A DNA stretch of 25,299 nucleotides from Chthoniobacterales bacterium (GCA_013695925.1 JACCZO010000487.1:1-25299); one strand, 5' to 3'; counted from the first letter of the stretch, positions 14,497 through 21,940 are shown. Notes: generated from the sequence alone by a model not told the origin. Numbers and translations: made by a program.

Positions 14497-15012
14497 ATGA
14501 GACCCACGTTCGTTTGCGGAGCGCTGCTCCTGCTCCTCTCGCTCCAGGACGCGCCGGCACAGGAGAAACGCAGCTGGCTTGGACGCCTCTTTCACCCCTT
14601 CAGTTCCTCGTCGGAACACATCCCGAAATACAAAGACCCAAAAATTCGCGGCCTCGTCCTGACGGTCGAGCTTCCCTCCGAACCGGTGAAACTTTCCGAA
14701 GTCCGGCAGTTGCCCGTCCGCGTCGTTCTGACCAACCGGGCCGAGCGTGCGGTCGAGTTGTTTTTTCCAACCGACCAACGGATCGAGATCCTGCTGCGCG
14801 ATTACTCCGGCCGGGTCGTGACGCGCTGGTCGGATAATCGAGCCTTCGCCGAGCAGACTGGGACGCTTTTAATCAATCCGGGCGAGCACGTCGAATACAG
14901 CGGGACGATCGCGACGCGCGAACTGGTTCCGGGCAAAGTCTTCGCCGTGGAAGCGACCGTGCCGGCCTATCCCGAACTGGACGCGCAACGCAAGTCGATC
15001 GCCGCGCAGTGA
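14497..15012 (+). CDS. Secreted protein with BsuPI-like domain
   Basis: 171 residues. Signal peptide at residues 1-22 (MRPTFVCGALLLLLSLQDAP). The mature domain follows the pattern of the BsuPI (intracellular proteinase inhibitor) fold: LPVRVVLTNRAERAVELFFP, then IEILLRDYSGRVVTRWSDNR and LLINPGEHVEYSGTI. These are short beta-sandwich domains often found in exported bacterial proteins; a real inhibitor function here is not shown. ATG 14497 is preceded by GGAGCGA. A consensus TTGACA lies at 14461-14466 but no good -10 box was found. It faces away from the M23 cluster, whose peptidase might conceivably be a partner (speculation). Confidence 0.8.
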   Translation: MRPTFVCGALLLLLSLQDAPAQEKRSWLGRLFHPFSSSSEHIPKYKDPKIRGLVLTVELPSEPVKLSEVRQLPVRVVLTNRAERAVELFFPTDQRIEILLRDYSGRVVTRWSDNRAFAEQTGTLLINPGEHVEYSGTIATRELVPGKVFAVEATVPAYPELDAQRKSIAAQ

Positions 15013-15021
15013 GGCGGGATA

Positions 15022-15092
15022 CGGGATGCGGGATGCGCGGTGTGTCGTTAGGCAGTCGGATCTCGCATCCCGCATCTCGCAACGTGCATCCC
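15022..15092. repeat. Word-type inverted-repeat element (GGGATGC family)
   Basis: The left arm repeats the word GGGAT(G/A)C (cGGGATGCGGGATGCG, 15022-15037). The right arm (from 15062) carries the reverse words CGCATCCCGCATCTCGC and GCATCCC. ATGCGGGATGCG (15026-15037) and CGCATCCCGCAT (15064-15075) are perfect 12-bp inverted copies. The spacer contains one CGTTAGGC octamer. The element runs up to the start codon of the PHP gene and leaves no visible ribosome-binding site there. Confidence 0.75.
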
Positions 15093-15093
15093 G

Positions 15094-15876
15094 ATGACCC
15101 TCTTCTCTGATTATCACCTGCACCCACAAGGCCACCGCCCGCAGCCTTACACGCAGGCACTGCTCCAGCCGTGGGCTGAACATGCGCGCGAGATTGGCCT
15201 GACGGATATCGCCCTAACGGATCACGACCGCTATCACGCCGGGGTCGATTTCGACGAGATCGATCGCTTGCGCGAGGCCAATCCCGATCTCAAAATCCGC
15301 GCCGGGATCGAGCTGGATAACGATCCAGTCCATTCCGCCGCTGGCCGCGCGTGGGTGGAGAAAAACTGGGACCGGCTCGATTTCGTTCTCGGTTCGGTTC
15401 ACTTCCTGCGCGGCGACTGGGCCTTCGATCACGCGGGCCAGGAGGCGGAATTCGAACGGCGCGATATCGATGAAGTTTACGCCGATTACTACGAGCGCAT
15501 CCGCGCCATGGCGGCGAGCGGCCTGGTCGATTGCATGGCGCATCTCGACTTGGTCAAGATTTTCGGATTCCGCCCAACAAAAGACCTCGGCGATTTGCTT
15601 GAAGCCGTTCTGAGCGAAATCAAGCACGCCGGTCTGGCAATGGAACTTTCAACCGCCGGCTGGCGCAAACCGGTCGGCGAACTCTACCCGAGCGACGACT
15701 TCATTCACCGCGCGCTGGCCAAGGGCATCCGCTTCACGACTGCGTCCGATGGACATTCGCACGTGCAACAAGGCGAAAACTTCGAGCGCCTGGCGGAAAA
15801 GATGACGGACCTAAGCATCGCTGAGGTGTTAATCTTCGAGCGACACCAACCGGTCGCAGTCAGTCTGCAGGGGTAG
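15094..15876 (+). CDS. PHP-domain phosphoesterase, histidinol-phosphatase-like
   Basis: 260 residues, a TIM-barrel-like metal-dependent phosphatase of the polymerase-and-histidinol-phosphatase family. Metal-binding motifs are seen in order: DYHLH (D6, H8, H10), LTDHDRYH (D43, H44), GIELD (E73), GSVHF, and DGHSH (D219, H221, H223). Length and motif order fit HisJ/HisK-type histidinol-phosphate phosphatases, but no histidine-biosynthesis gene is nearby, so the substrate is not proved. The start follows a repeat element directly and has no Shine-Dalgarno. The stop codon TAG lies in GGGTAGCACG, the typical left end of the next repeat element, so the last residues may derive from an insertion. Confidence 0.88.
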   Translation: MTLFSDYHLHPQGHRPQPYTQALLQPWAEHAREIGLTDIALTDHDRYHAGVDFDEIDRLREANPDLKIRAGIELDNDPVHSAAGRAWVEKNWDRLDFVLGSVHFLRGDWAFDHAGQEAEFERRDIDEVYADYYERIRAMAASGLVDCMAHLDLVKIFGFRPTKDLGDLLEAVLSEIKHAGLAMELSTAGWRKPVGELYPSDDFIHRALAKGIRFTTASDGHSHVQQGENFERLAEKMTDLSIAEVLIFERHQPVAVSLQG

Positions 15877-15990
15877 CACGGGGTGCCACCCCGTTGGTCG
15901 CGGGAGCCTCCCGCGACGGACTTCCCCTCCCCTTGAAAAGTCGCCGGGTGACACCCGGCTCCGAACGGGCTGACAGCCCGTGCTCCCCAG
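15871..15990. repeat. Array of four tight hairpins with 3-nt loops after the PHP gene
   Basis: Four perfect stem-loops follow each other. 15878-15894: 7-bp stem ACGGGGT, loop gcc. 15897-15917: 9-bp stem GTCGCGGGA, loop gcc. 15943-15959: 7-bp stem GCCGGGT, loop gac. 15965-15981: 7-bp stem ACGGGCT, loop gac. The array ends GCTCCCCAG, as does the rpoB-rpoC element. The first pair shares loop gcc and the second pair loop gac. There is no U-run, so it is not a standard terminator, though it could stop Rho or protect mRNA 3' ends. It is REP-like. Confidence 0.85.
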
Positions 15991-16012
15991 ATAGACGTGA
16001 ACGCGCGTGCTC

Positions 16013-16258
16013 TCAGGCCGCCCGCCGCCAGCCGAACAATCGCGCCGGGAGGAAGAGCACCGTTCTCACAAAGGCGAGCAATGCTTCGAACGTCATCCCG
16101 AGCAAACGAAATGGGAGCGCCACCAGCCAAACGAATGGAAAAAGCACGAGCGCGAGCAGCGCCAGCGGCCACGTTCGGCGGCAAAATCCGCTGGACGGTC
16201 GTTCTGCCGGATGGATTTCAGAAGAAGCAGGAATTAACGACAAAAGTGATCCATGCAT
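16013..16258 (-). CDS. Possible small hydrophobic membrane protein (start uncertain)
   Basis: An 81-codon frame from ATG 16258. Its last 50 residues look like a genuine two-helix membrane protein: WPLALLALVLFPFVWLVALP, then FRLLGMTFEALLAFVRTVLF and LPARLFGWRRAA. The first 28 residues look unconvincing and are antisense to the better half of the plus-strand frame at 16135-16410. A shorter product from an internal GTG is possible. No ribosome-binding site is visible. It could be real, or a fragment joined to foreign sequence. Confidence 0.4.
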   Translation of the reverse strand: MHGSLLSLIPASSEIHPAERPSSGFCRRTWPLALLALVLFPFVWLVALPFRLLGMTFEALLAFVRTVLFLPARLFGWRRAA

Positions 16259-16410
16259 CGGATGTGACTTCGCTGAATTACGATCATGTTTTCGCCTATA
16301 ACCCGGAGGGCGCGCTGCTCGGGGTGCATTCGCGCAGTGAGGCGGCGGCGATCGCGCAAGCGGGAGGCTTCCCGCAGTTCACCTCGCTGCCTCGGACGCC
16401 CTCGCCTTGA
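16135..16410 (+). CDS. Possible small protein overlapping the hydrophobic ORF on the other strand
   Basis: A frame of 91 codons from ATG 16135. From about codon 18 it reads like a natural soluble protein: IRWTVVLPDGFQKKQELTTK, then VIHASDVTSLNYDHVFAYNP and EGALLGVHSRSEAAAIAQAG. The first 17 residues (Arg/Ala-rich) are antisense to the hydrophobic helix of the minus-strand frame and look artificial. No better start codon exists inside. The true 5' end may be lost, making this a fragment. I do not recognise the family. Confidence 0.35.
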   Translation: MEKARARAAPAATFGGKIRWTVVLPDGFQKKQELTTKVIHASDVTSLNYDHVFAYNPEGALLGVHSRSEAAAIAQAGGFPQFTSLPRTPSP

Positions 16411-16429
16411 GAGCGGCGGAGGAGGAAAA

Positions 16430-16568
16430 TTTACCGCCCAGGACGCAGAGAGCGCCGAGGGGAAATAAAAAATTAGGACCGCTTCGCGGTTGGCTGCAGA
16501 CGAGATTTGGGCAGGCGAAGCGCGCGTCCGCCAAAAATCTCTGCGTCCTCTGCGCTCTCTGCGGTTAA
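16430..16568. repeat. Word-type inverted-repeat element (CTCTGCGTCC family) between the small ORFs and ybaB
   Basis: The left arm starts TTTACCGCCCAGGACGCAGA, followed by GAGCGC (16430 onward). The right arm repeats the word CTCTGCG three times (about 16539-16564: TCTCTGCGTCCTCTGCGC, then TCTCTGCGGTTAA). The arms are imperfect inverted copies built from ACGCAGAG, AGAGCGC and ACCGC words. It fills most of the gap from 16411 to 16591. No gene is seen in this gap. Confidence 0.75.
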
Positions 16569-16591
16569 AGAATAATCCCCCGGGGACTGCT

Positions 16592-16912
16592 CTACATCCC
16601 CAAGCCGCCGAGCCCGCCCAGATTCATCCCGCCGGTGATTTTCGACATCTCGCTCCCGGCCATTTCCTTGCCCTGCGCAATGGCCTGCTGCACCCCGCTC
16701 AGGATGAGGTCTTCCAGAATTTCCACGTCCTCGGGATCGACAATTTCCTTCGCGATCTTGATCGAAATGACGTCGCCGGCGCCGTTCGCGACCACCGTTA
16801 CTTTGCCGCCACCGGCCGCGACCTCGACGGTTTTTTCCTCGAGCTCGGCCTGGGTTTTGGCCATTTGCTCCTGCATTTTCTGCGCCTGCTTCATCAGCTT
16901 GTTGATATTCAT
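16592..16912 (-). CDS. ybaB: YbaB/EbfC nucleoid-associated protein
   Basis: 106-residue DNA-binding protein forming tweezer-like dimers. The N-terminal helix is NKLMKQAQKMQEQMAKTQAE, then the core strand motif VEVAAGGGKVTVVANGAGDV and ISIKIAKEIVDPEDVEILED, with a Gly/Met-rich tail (GGMNLGGLGGLGM). It starts 12 bp after the dnaX stop, the standard dnaX-ybaB arrangement; the recR gene that often follows is absent here. ATG at 16912. A CGTTAGG motif sits in the short dnaX-ybaB spacer. Confidence 0.96.
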   Translation of the reverse strand: MNINKLMKQAQKMQEQMAKTQAELEEKTVEVAAGGGKVTVVANGAGDVISIKIAKEIVDPEDVEILEDLILSGVQQAIAQGKEMAGSEMSKITGGMNLGGLGGLGM

Positions 16913-16924
16913 GAGTTCGTTAGG

Positions 16925-18610
16925 TCAGGTGGTGACGGATTTGATTTCGCCTTTGAAAATTTCGAGGGCTTCCTGGATTAAGGGGTCATCTTTGAAAGCG
17001 TCGCGCGAGTCGTTAGGCGCGGATTTCTCCGGCTCGCGCGCGGCCGGCGCCTGGACCGGGAGAGCGGGCGACAAATCATCGACTACGCTCAGCTCCAGGG
17101 TCCACTCCTCCCCGCTCACTTCCTTGAGCAGCTCTTCGAGGAAGCTGCGATTGGCCGGGCGGGCGAGCGATTCCATGACGGTCTTGTCGCCGGGCCCGAA
17201 GCCGACAAGACCGTGACGCCCTTCGGTGCCGAGCAGGTGGGCGGCGGCGAGCCAGGTCTTGAGCAAAGGGCGCCGGGTGCCGGCCAGTTGAACGACTTTT
17301 GGCCAGAGGTCGCTCATCTTGGGGGAGGCGACGTTGGGCGGCGATTTCTCAGCCGCGGGTGCCGAAGGCGCGGCGGGCTGGGATGATTTCGGCGAGGGCA
17401 CGCGCGCAGCCGGCGGAGGAGCCGGAGCGGGATTAGGAGCACGAGCATGAGCAGGAGTGGGGACGGAAGGAGCGCCGCCGCGCAGCGCGGTGAGGTTTTC
17501 GATCACTTCGCTCAAGGTGACCTGGCCGAGGTTCTGGATTGCCTTGATGACCGCGACTTCGAAGTGCAGCTTCTTGTTAGGCGCCCATTTCATCCGGCCT
17601 TCGGCCGCGGCAAATTGCTCGATCAGTTCCAGAAGCCGATCAGTCTCAATCAAGGCCGCCTCCTCGCCTAACGACGATTGGATCTCGGGCGCGGCTTCGT
17701 CGGCCAGCGCGTCGGGTTTCACCTTATAGACGAGCAAGTCGCGCAGGTGGGCAATGAGATCGCTCATCAGTTTCATCATCTCCTTGCCGGCCGCGGCTTG
17801 GTCGTCGAGGAGCCCGAGCGCCTCGGAGGTCTGGCCGCGCAGAATTTTCTCGGTGAACCCGGCGACGGTCTGCTCGCTTGTAAAGCCGAAGACATTGAGG
17901 ACGTCACCCTCGGCGATCTTCTCCCCGCAAAACGCCACCAGTTGATCGAGCATCGACTCGGCATCGCGCAAGCCGCCATCGGCGCCGCGCGCGATGGCGT
18001 GGGCGGCGGCCGGTTCGAGGGTCACCTTCTCTTCTCCGGCGATGAATTGCAGATGCTGGGCGATAAGATTCGCCGGGATTCGGTGGAGATCGAAGCGCTG
18101 GCAGCGGCTCAAAATGGTCGGCAAAACTTTTTGCGGCTCGGTGGTGGCGAAGATGAATTTTACGTGTTCGGGCGGCTCTTCGAGAGTTTTGAGAAGGGCG
18201 TTGAAGGCCTGCGAAGTGAGCATGTGCACTTCGTCGATGATGTAGATTTTGTATTTCGCCTTCGCCGGCGCATAACGAACGTTGTCGCGCAGCTCGCGCA
18301 CCTGTTCGACGCCGTTATTGCTCGCCCCGTCGATCTCGAGCACGTCGAGGCTGTTGCCGGCGGCGATTTCCTTGCAATTGTCGCACACCCCGCAGGGCGT
18401 CGTCGTCGGGCCATGGATGCAGTTGAGCGCCTTGGCGAGGATGCGCGCGGTCGAGGTCTTCCCGATCCCGCGCGGTCCGACAAAAAGATAGGCGTGCGCG
18501 AGCCGGTTTTGCTCGACCGCATTTTGCAGTGTGCGCGTGACGTGGTCCTGGCCGACGAGATCGGCAAAGGTCTGCGGCCGGTATTTTCGCGCGAAAACCT
18601 GGTAGCTCAC
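16925..18610 (-). CDS. dnaX: DNA polymerase III subunit gamma/tau
   Basis: AAA+ ATPase of the clamp loader that links the replicative polymerases. 561 residues. Walker A GPRGIGKT at 45-52; zinc ligands C64, C73, C76 and C79; Walker B and box DEVH at 126-129; sensor/SRC region LPTILSRCQRF near 165-175. A Pro/Ala-rich linker near 385-430 separates the loader core from a shorter C-terminal tau-like domain. I saw no convincing slippery sequence for programmed frameshifting to a gamma form, but did not check it exhaustively. It is upstream of ybaB in the usual pair. ATG at 18610. Confidence 0.97.
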   Translation of the reverse strand: MSYQVFARKYRPQTFADLVGQDHVTRTLQNAVEQNRLAHAYLFVGPRGIGKTSTARILAKALNCIHGPTTTPCGVCDNCKEIAAGNSLDVLEIDGASNNGVEQVRELRDNVRYAPAKAKYKIYIIDEVHMLTSQAFNALLKTLEEPPEHVKFIFATTEPQKVLPTILSRCQRFDLHRIPANLIAQHLQFIAGEEKVTLEPAAAHAIARGADGGLRDAESMLDQLVAFCGEKIAEGDVLNVFGFTSEQTVAGFTEKILRGQTSEALGLLDDQAAAGKEMMKLMSDLIAHLRDLLVYKVKPDALADEAAPEIQSSLGEEAALIETDRLLELIEQFAAAEGRMKWAPNKKLHFEVAVIKAIQNLGQVTLSEVIENLTALRGGAPSVPTPAHARAPNPAPAPPPAARVPSPKSSQPAAPSAPAAEKSPPNVASPKMSDLWPKVVQLAGTRRPLLKTWLAAAHLLGTEGRHGLVGFGPGDKTVMESLARPANRSFLEELLKEVSGEEWTLELSVVDDLSPALPVQAPAAREPEKSAPNDSRDAFKDDPLIQEALEIFKGEIKSVTT

Positions 18611-18663
18611 GCGCTCAATCTAGTGCCTCGCTTTGGAGGCGAAAACAGAAATTCAGAAAAGCA

Positions 18664-18752
18664 GACAGGATTTACGAGATTCACTGGGTGGGGAGACACA
18701 TCGCCGGCGCGCCATCCTTCTTTCAATCCTCTACAATCCTGTTAATCCTGTC
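18664..18752. repeat. Word-type inverted-repeat element (AATCCTGT family) between dnaX and the P1 peptidase
   Basis: Perfect 9-bp inverted ends: GACAGGATT (18664-18672) and AATCCTGTC (18744-18752). The right arm repeats the word AATCCT three times (caATCCTctacAATCCTgttAATCCTGTC). This is the same design as the CACAGATTA and CTCTGCG elements elsewhere in the window. It occupies the divergent promoter region of dnaX and the peptidase gene. Confidence 0.7.
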
Positions 18753-18757
18753 CCATC

Positions 18758-19939
18758 ATGATCGAGAAAATCTTTGCGACCGGATTGGCGCTTTTATTTC
18801 TCTCCGCGCCGCTCTTTGCGCGCGAGCCGCAGACAAAGCCCCCGACGACGCCAGCGGTTCGGGCCCGCGCGCTCGGGATTCCATTCGATGGCACCCCAGG
18901 GAAACTCAACGCCATTACCGACGTGGCTGGGGTCGAAGTTGGGGTGACGACATTGATCAGCGGTGAAGGGAAACTCGAAGTTGGCAAAGGCCCGGTGCGC
19001 ACCGGGGTCACCGCGGTCCTGCCGCGCGGTCACGCATCGCTCAACGATCCGGTTTATGCCGGCAGTTTCAGCTTGAATGGAAATGGTGAAATGACGGGGA
19101 CGGCCTGGGTGGAAGAGAGCGGATTTCTGGAGGGGCCGGTCGTGATCACCAACACGCACAGCGTCGGCGTAGCGCGCGACGCGGTCATTGCGTGGAGACT
19201 GGCGCACGGCGCGGCGGATAAGACCGGCTATTGGTGGAGCCTGCCGGTGGTGGCGGAGACCTGGGATGGCTGGCTGAATGATATTAACGGCTTCCATGTG
19301 AAAGCCGGGGACGTCGCCCATGCACTCGACACCGCCGCGAGCGGTCCGGTCGCCGAGGGCAGCGTCGGCGGCGGGACGGGGATGATCTGTTATGAATTCA
19401 AGGGCGGCACGGGCACTGCCTCGCGCGTCCTGGAAAAGAAAATCGGCGGCTACACCATCGGCGCTCTGGTCCAAGCCAACTGCGGCCGGCGCTCGCAGTT
19501 GACGATCGCCGGCGTTCCGGTCGGGCAGGAAATTCCGGGCTCCGTTTACCCGAAAGAGACTGGCCCGATCATCATCGTGGTCGGGACCGACGCGCCGCTT
19601 TTGCCAGGACAATTGAAGCGACTTGCGCGGCGTGCCAGTCTTGGGCTCGCCCGCACCGGGAGCGTTTCGGGCAACGGTTCCGGCGATTTGTTTCTCGCCT
19701 TCTCCACTGCCAATCCCGATGTCGCAAATCCCGAAAAACCGACGCACACCGTCCAAACCGTGCCTAACGATCTCCTCGATCCAATCTTCGAGGCCACGGT
19801 CCAGTCCGTCGAAGAAGCGATCGTCAATGCCCTGGTCGATAACCACGAGATGACCGGCCGCGACGATCACCGGGTGCCGGCCCTGCCGCACGATCGCCTG
19901 CGTGACCTGCTGCAAAAATATAATCGACTGGGCCACTGA
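18758..19939 (+). CDS. P1/S58-family (DmpA-like) peptidase homologue, secreted, nucleophile position Pro
   Basis: 393 residues with a signal peptide (MIEKIFATGLALLFLSAPLFA). The mature part matches the DmpA/BapA aminopeptidase family throughout: GKLNAITDVAGVEVGVTTL, VVITNTHSVGVARDAVIAW, GSVGGGTGMICYEFKGGTGT, LVQANCGRRSQLTIAGVPVG, and IIIVVGTDAPLLPGQLKRLA. Family members self-cleave at a Gly-Ser (or Thr) bond to expose the N-terminal nucleophile just before the IIVVxxTDAPL strand. Here that site reads G269-P270, a Pro codon CCG that is one transition from TCG Ser. The rest is intact and the gene is full length, so this looks like a recently or stably inactivated family member. The nucleophile assignment is from memory of the family. 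Confidence 0.9.
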   Translation: MIEKIFATGLALLFLSAPLFAREPQTKPPTTPAVRARALGIPFDGTPGKLNAITDVAGVEVGVTTLISGEGKLEVGKGPVRTGVTAVLPRGHASLNDPVYAGSFSLNGNGEMTGTAWVEESGFLEGPVVITNTHSVGVARDAVIAWRLAHGAADKTGYWWSLPVVAETWDGWLNDINGFHVKAGDVAHALDTAASGPVAEGSVGGGTGMICYEFKGGTGTASRVLEKKIGGYTIGALVQANCGRRSQLTIAGVPVGQEIPGSVYPKETGPIIIVVGTDAPLLPGQLKRLARRASLGLARTGSVSGNGSGDLFLAFSTANPDVANPEKPTHTVQTVPNDLLDPIFEATVQSVEEAIVNALVDNHEMTGRDDHRVPALPHDRLRDLLQKYNRLGH

Positions 19940-19983
19940 TTCCTGCATCATCGCAGCTCGACTACCCAGCAGACAGCGCATTT

Positions 19984-21210
19984 ATGGCGGAAGAAAACCC
20001 GGACGAACCAGAATCATCGAGCAGCGAGCAGGAATCGCGGCCATCGGGCAGTCGCCGGCGCGGCCTGACTCCCGAGCAACGACGGTTTCTTAACAAACCG
20101 CGATCTGCCCCTAACGAGCCAGTCGCCGAGTCTCAAGCGGCGATCCCATCGGTTCCGGAAAAGCTATCGCCGCCCCCGCAAGCCGAACCGACGGCCACGC
20201 CGGAACCGCGACCTTCGGAAAAAAAACAGGCCACCCCCAGTGATCGAAAAGAGGATCACGAAGAACCCAGCGGCGCGCCCGTCATCCAGCCGACGGACAA
20301 GGGTTCCCGCGCCATAGAGTTGCAACAGGCGGCCATCATCCTGGGCGCGCTTCTGCTCCTCGCACTCACTTTCTACGGCGGGACCAAGCTCAGTTATATC
20401 AAATTTCTCATCGCGTCTCGTAACGCGCCCACGCTGGACGAGAACGGTCCCGATCTCTATTCAGGTCTCGCCGCGCCGGACCTGGTCAAACAAGCCCTGC
20501 TCGATGAAGGCGCCGGCAAATGGCAGGATGCCGCCGACCGATTCCTGGCCGCGAAACGGAAGGATCTCCAATATCGCGGAATTCTTTTCCGGGTCGGCAA
20601 AATCCTTTACGACCACCGCAACTTCGATTCGGCGGACCAGACGTTTGAGCGCGCCATCGCTTTCGGAGAAAACGTAGAGGCGGCGAACTTTTATCGCGGC
20701 TTGATCGCGGTCCGGAAAAATAATCTGCCGGCCGCGGAACAGTTCTTCGAGGCCGCAGTCAACGCCGCGCCTTTTGTTTCCGACTATCACTATTATTGGG
20801 GTGAGACATTGCGCGTCGACCTTAAGCCGAAGCAATCGCTTCCCCATTACGAACGGGCGATCCTTCTCGCGCGTAATGAGCAGGACGCAACCGTCTGCCG
20901 GTTCAAGTTAAGGATGGGAAGGATCGAAGCCGCCGAAGGCGAGGCGGTCGCCGAGGAACTGGCAAAGAAGCAGGCCGCTGGCCCCCTCTCGGTGGATTGG
21001 CTGATGACATCGGCCGCGCTCCAGATTCGGGCGGGGCATATCGACGAGGCGCGCCAGCTCATCCTACAGGCGCGCGCCGGTCAGTCGCCAGGGCTATTCG
21101 CTTCCTGCGTGAACGACTTTTACTTCAATGAAGCGGCCAAGAAAAATCCCGAACTCGCGGAGCCGCTACATCTCGATCTCGATCTGCAGGCGCCCTTCCC
21201 GTTCCAATAG
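19984..21210 (+). CDS. Membrane-anchored TPR-repeat protein
   Basis: 408 residues. Residues 1-110 are a disordered, charged and Pro-rich cytoplasmic segment (ESSSSEQESRPSGSRRRG). One transmembrane helix lies near 115-132 (AAIILGALLLLALTFYGG). The rest is alpha-helical with tetratricopeptide-like units: LYDHRNFDSADQTFERAIAF, then NFYRGLIAVRKNNLPAAEQF, DYHYYWGETLRVDLKPKQSL and HIDEARQLILQARAG. Such proteins are usually scaffolds in the envelope; no partner can be named. It starts 44 bp after the P1 peptidase gene on the same strand. The N-terminal part contains one CCCTAACG motif. Confidence 0.85.
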   Translation: MAEENPDEPESSSSEQESRPSGSRRRGLTPEQRRFLNKPRSAPNEPVAESQAAIPSVPEKLSPPPQAEPTATPEPRPSEKKQATPSDRKEDHEEPSGAPVIQPTDKGSRAIELQQAAIILGALLLLALTFYGGTKLSYIKFLIASRNAPTLDENGPDLYSGLAAPDLVKQALLDEGAGKWQDAADRFLAAKRKDLQYRGILFRVGKILYDHRNFDSADQTFERAIAFGENVEAANFYRGLIAVRKNNLPAAEQFFEAAVNAAPFVSDYHYYWGETLRVDLKPKQSLPHYERAILLARNEQDATVCRFKLRMGRIEAAEGEAVAEELAKKQAAGPLSVDWLMTSAALQIRAGHIDEARQLILQARAGQSPGLFASCVNDFYFNEAAKKNPELAEPLHLDLDLQAPFPFQ

Positions 21211-21286
21211 CGAACGCGAAAACACCGGTCAACAACTAGGGGCATTCTCGCCCCCACAAGATCGCAGCTCGCTCCCGAAGAGAACG

Positions 21287-21940
21287 TTAGGCAAGCTGGC
21301 GGCGGCGCAGCGCGACAACAGCCACCGCGGCGATGCCCAGCCCGAGGAAGACGTAGGAAGACGGTTCCGGTATACAAGAGCCCAGTCGGTAATCAATCCG
21401 GCGCAGTTTCACGAGCAGATTGCCAGGGTCAGGGTTATTGGTGCCGTCAGCACCGGTGAAATTGAAGGTCAAATGGCCCTTCCAGAGTCCGCTGGTTGCG
21501 AGACTGAAGAGCGGACCGTCGATCTTGCCTTGGTAGTGGCCGAAGCCCGGATTGATCGTGAGCACAGTGCTAAAGGTCTCCTGCACGTTACCGACGATCG
21601 TCTGGAGATCTATCGTAAGAAGGATGGGATCGGTCGTGCCCAAAGTAACATTGAAATTGTAAATCACATCGAACTCGTCGCCGGAATTGGCTGAGAAATC
21701 ACCACCGATCGTGATCTGCGGATCAGCGTTAGCCGGAGCGACCATCGAATCGCCTGAGAGGTGCACCAGGTCAGCCATGCCGTTCATCTGCAACAGCTCC
21801 GCCGTAATACTATTATCGGTAAAGGAACTGTTCGGCAGAAAACTCGGCATCCCGGTGTCGGTCGTGAGTGTGCGGGCGCTTGCGCTGTTTGCGAGGGAAA
21901 GAAGAAGCGCTGTGGCGATTCCAGAGAGCAGTGTTTTCAT
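21287..21940 (-). CDS. PEP-CTERM exosortase-sorted secreted protein
   Basis: 217 residues from ATG 21940, chosen because a signal peptide begins there (MKTLLSGIATALLLSLANSA); the open frame reaches 22048 without a plausible start. The C-terminus is a PEP-CTERM signal: IPEPSS near residue 190, a hydrophobic helix (YVFLGLGIAAVAVVAL) and RRR. Such proteins are exported and processed by an exosortase. The middle part is beta-rich, Thr/Asn/Gly-rich (ITIGGDFSANSGDEFDVIYN) and without a known domain. Upstream a TTGACA (21979-21984, minus strand) might be a -35 box, with a weak -10. The stop codon lies in CGTTAGGC. Confidence 0.85.
   Translation of the reverse strand: MKTLLSGIATALLLSLANSASARTLTTDTGMPSFLPNSSFTDNSITAELLQMNGMADLVHLSGDSMVAPANADPQITIGGDFSANSGDEFDVIYNFNVTLGTTDPILLTIDLQTIVGNVQETFSTVLTINPGFGHYQGKIDGPLFSLATSGLWKGHLTFNFTGADGTNNPDPGNLLVKLRRIDYRLGSCIPEPSSYVFLGLGIAAVAVVALRRRQLA

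Noticed and set aside
13982..14560. N-terminal extension of the M23 peptidase frame
   Set aside because: Arg/Gly-rich translation in the wrong frame of the 154-aa gene; the ATGA overlap and signal peptide fix the start at 13981.
14443..14778. N-terminal extension of the 154-aa secreted protein frame
   Set aside because: It is antisense to the BsuPI-domain gene; the signal peptide begins at 14442.
18794..19981. 395-codon minus-strand frame opposite the P1 peptidase
   Set aside because: The plus-strand frame has a signal peptide and full family similarity; the minus product has none.
21237..21255. GGGGC/GCCCC hairpin between the TPR and PEP-CTERM genes as a terminator
   Set aside because: Only 5-6 bp of stem and no U-run on either strand.
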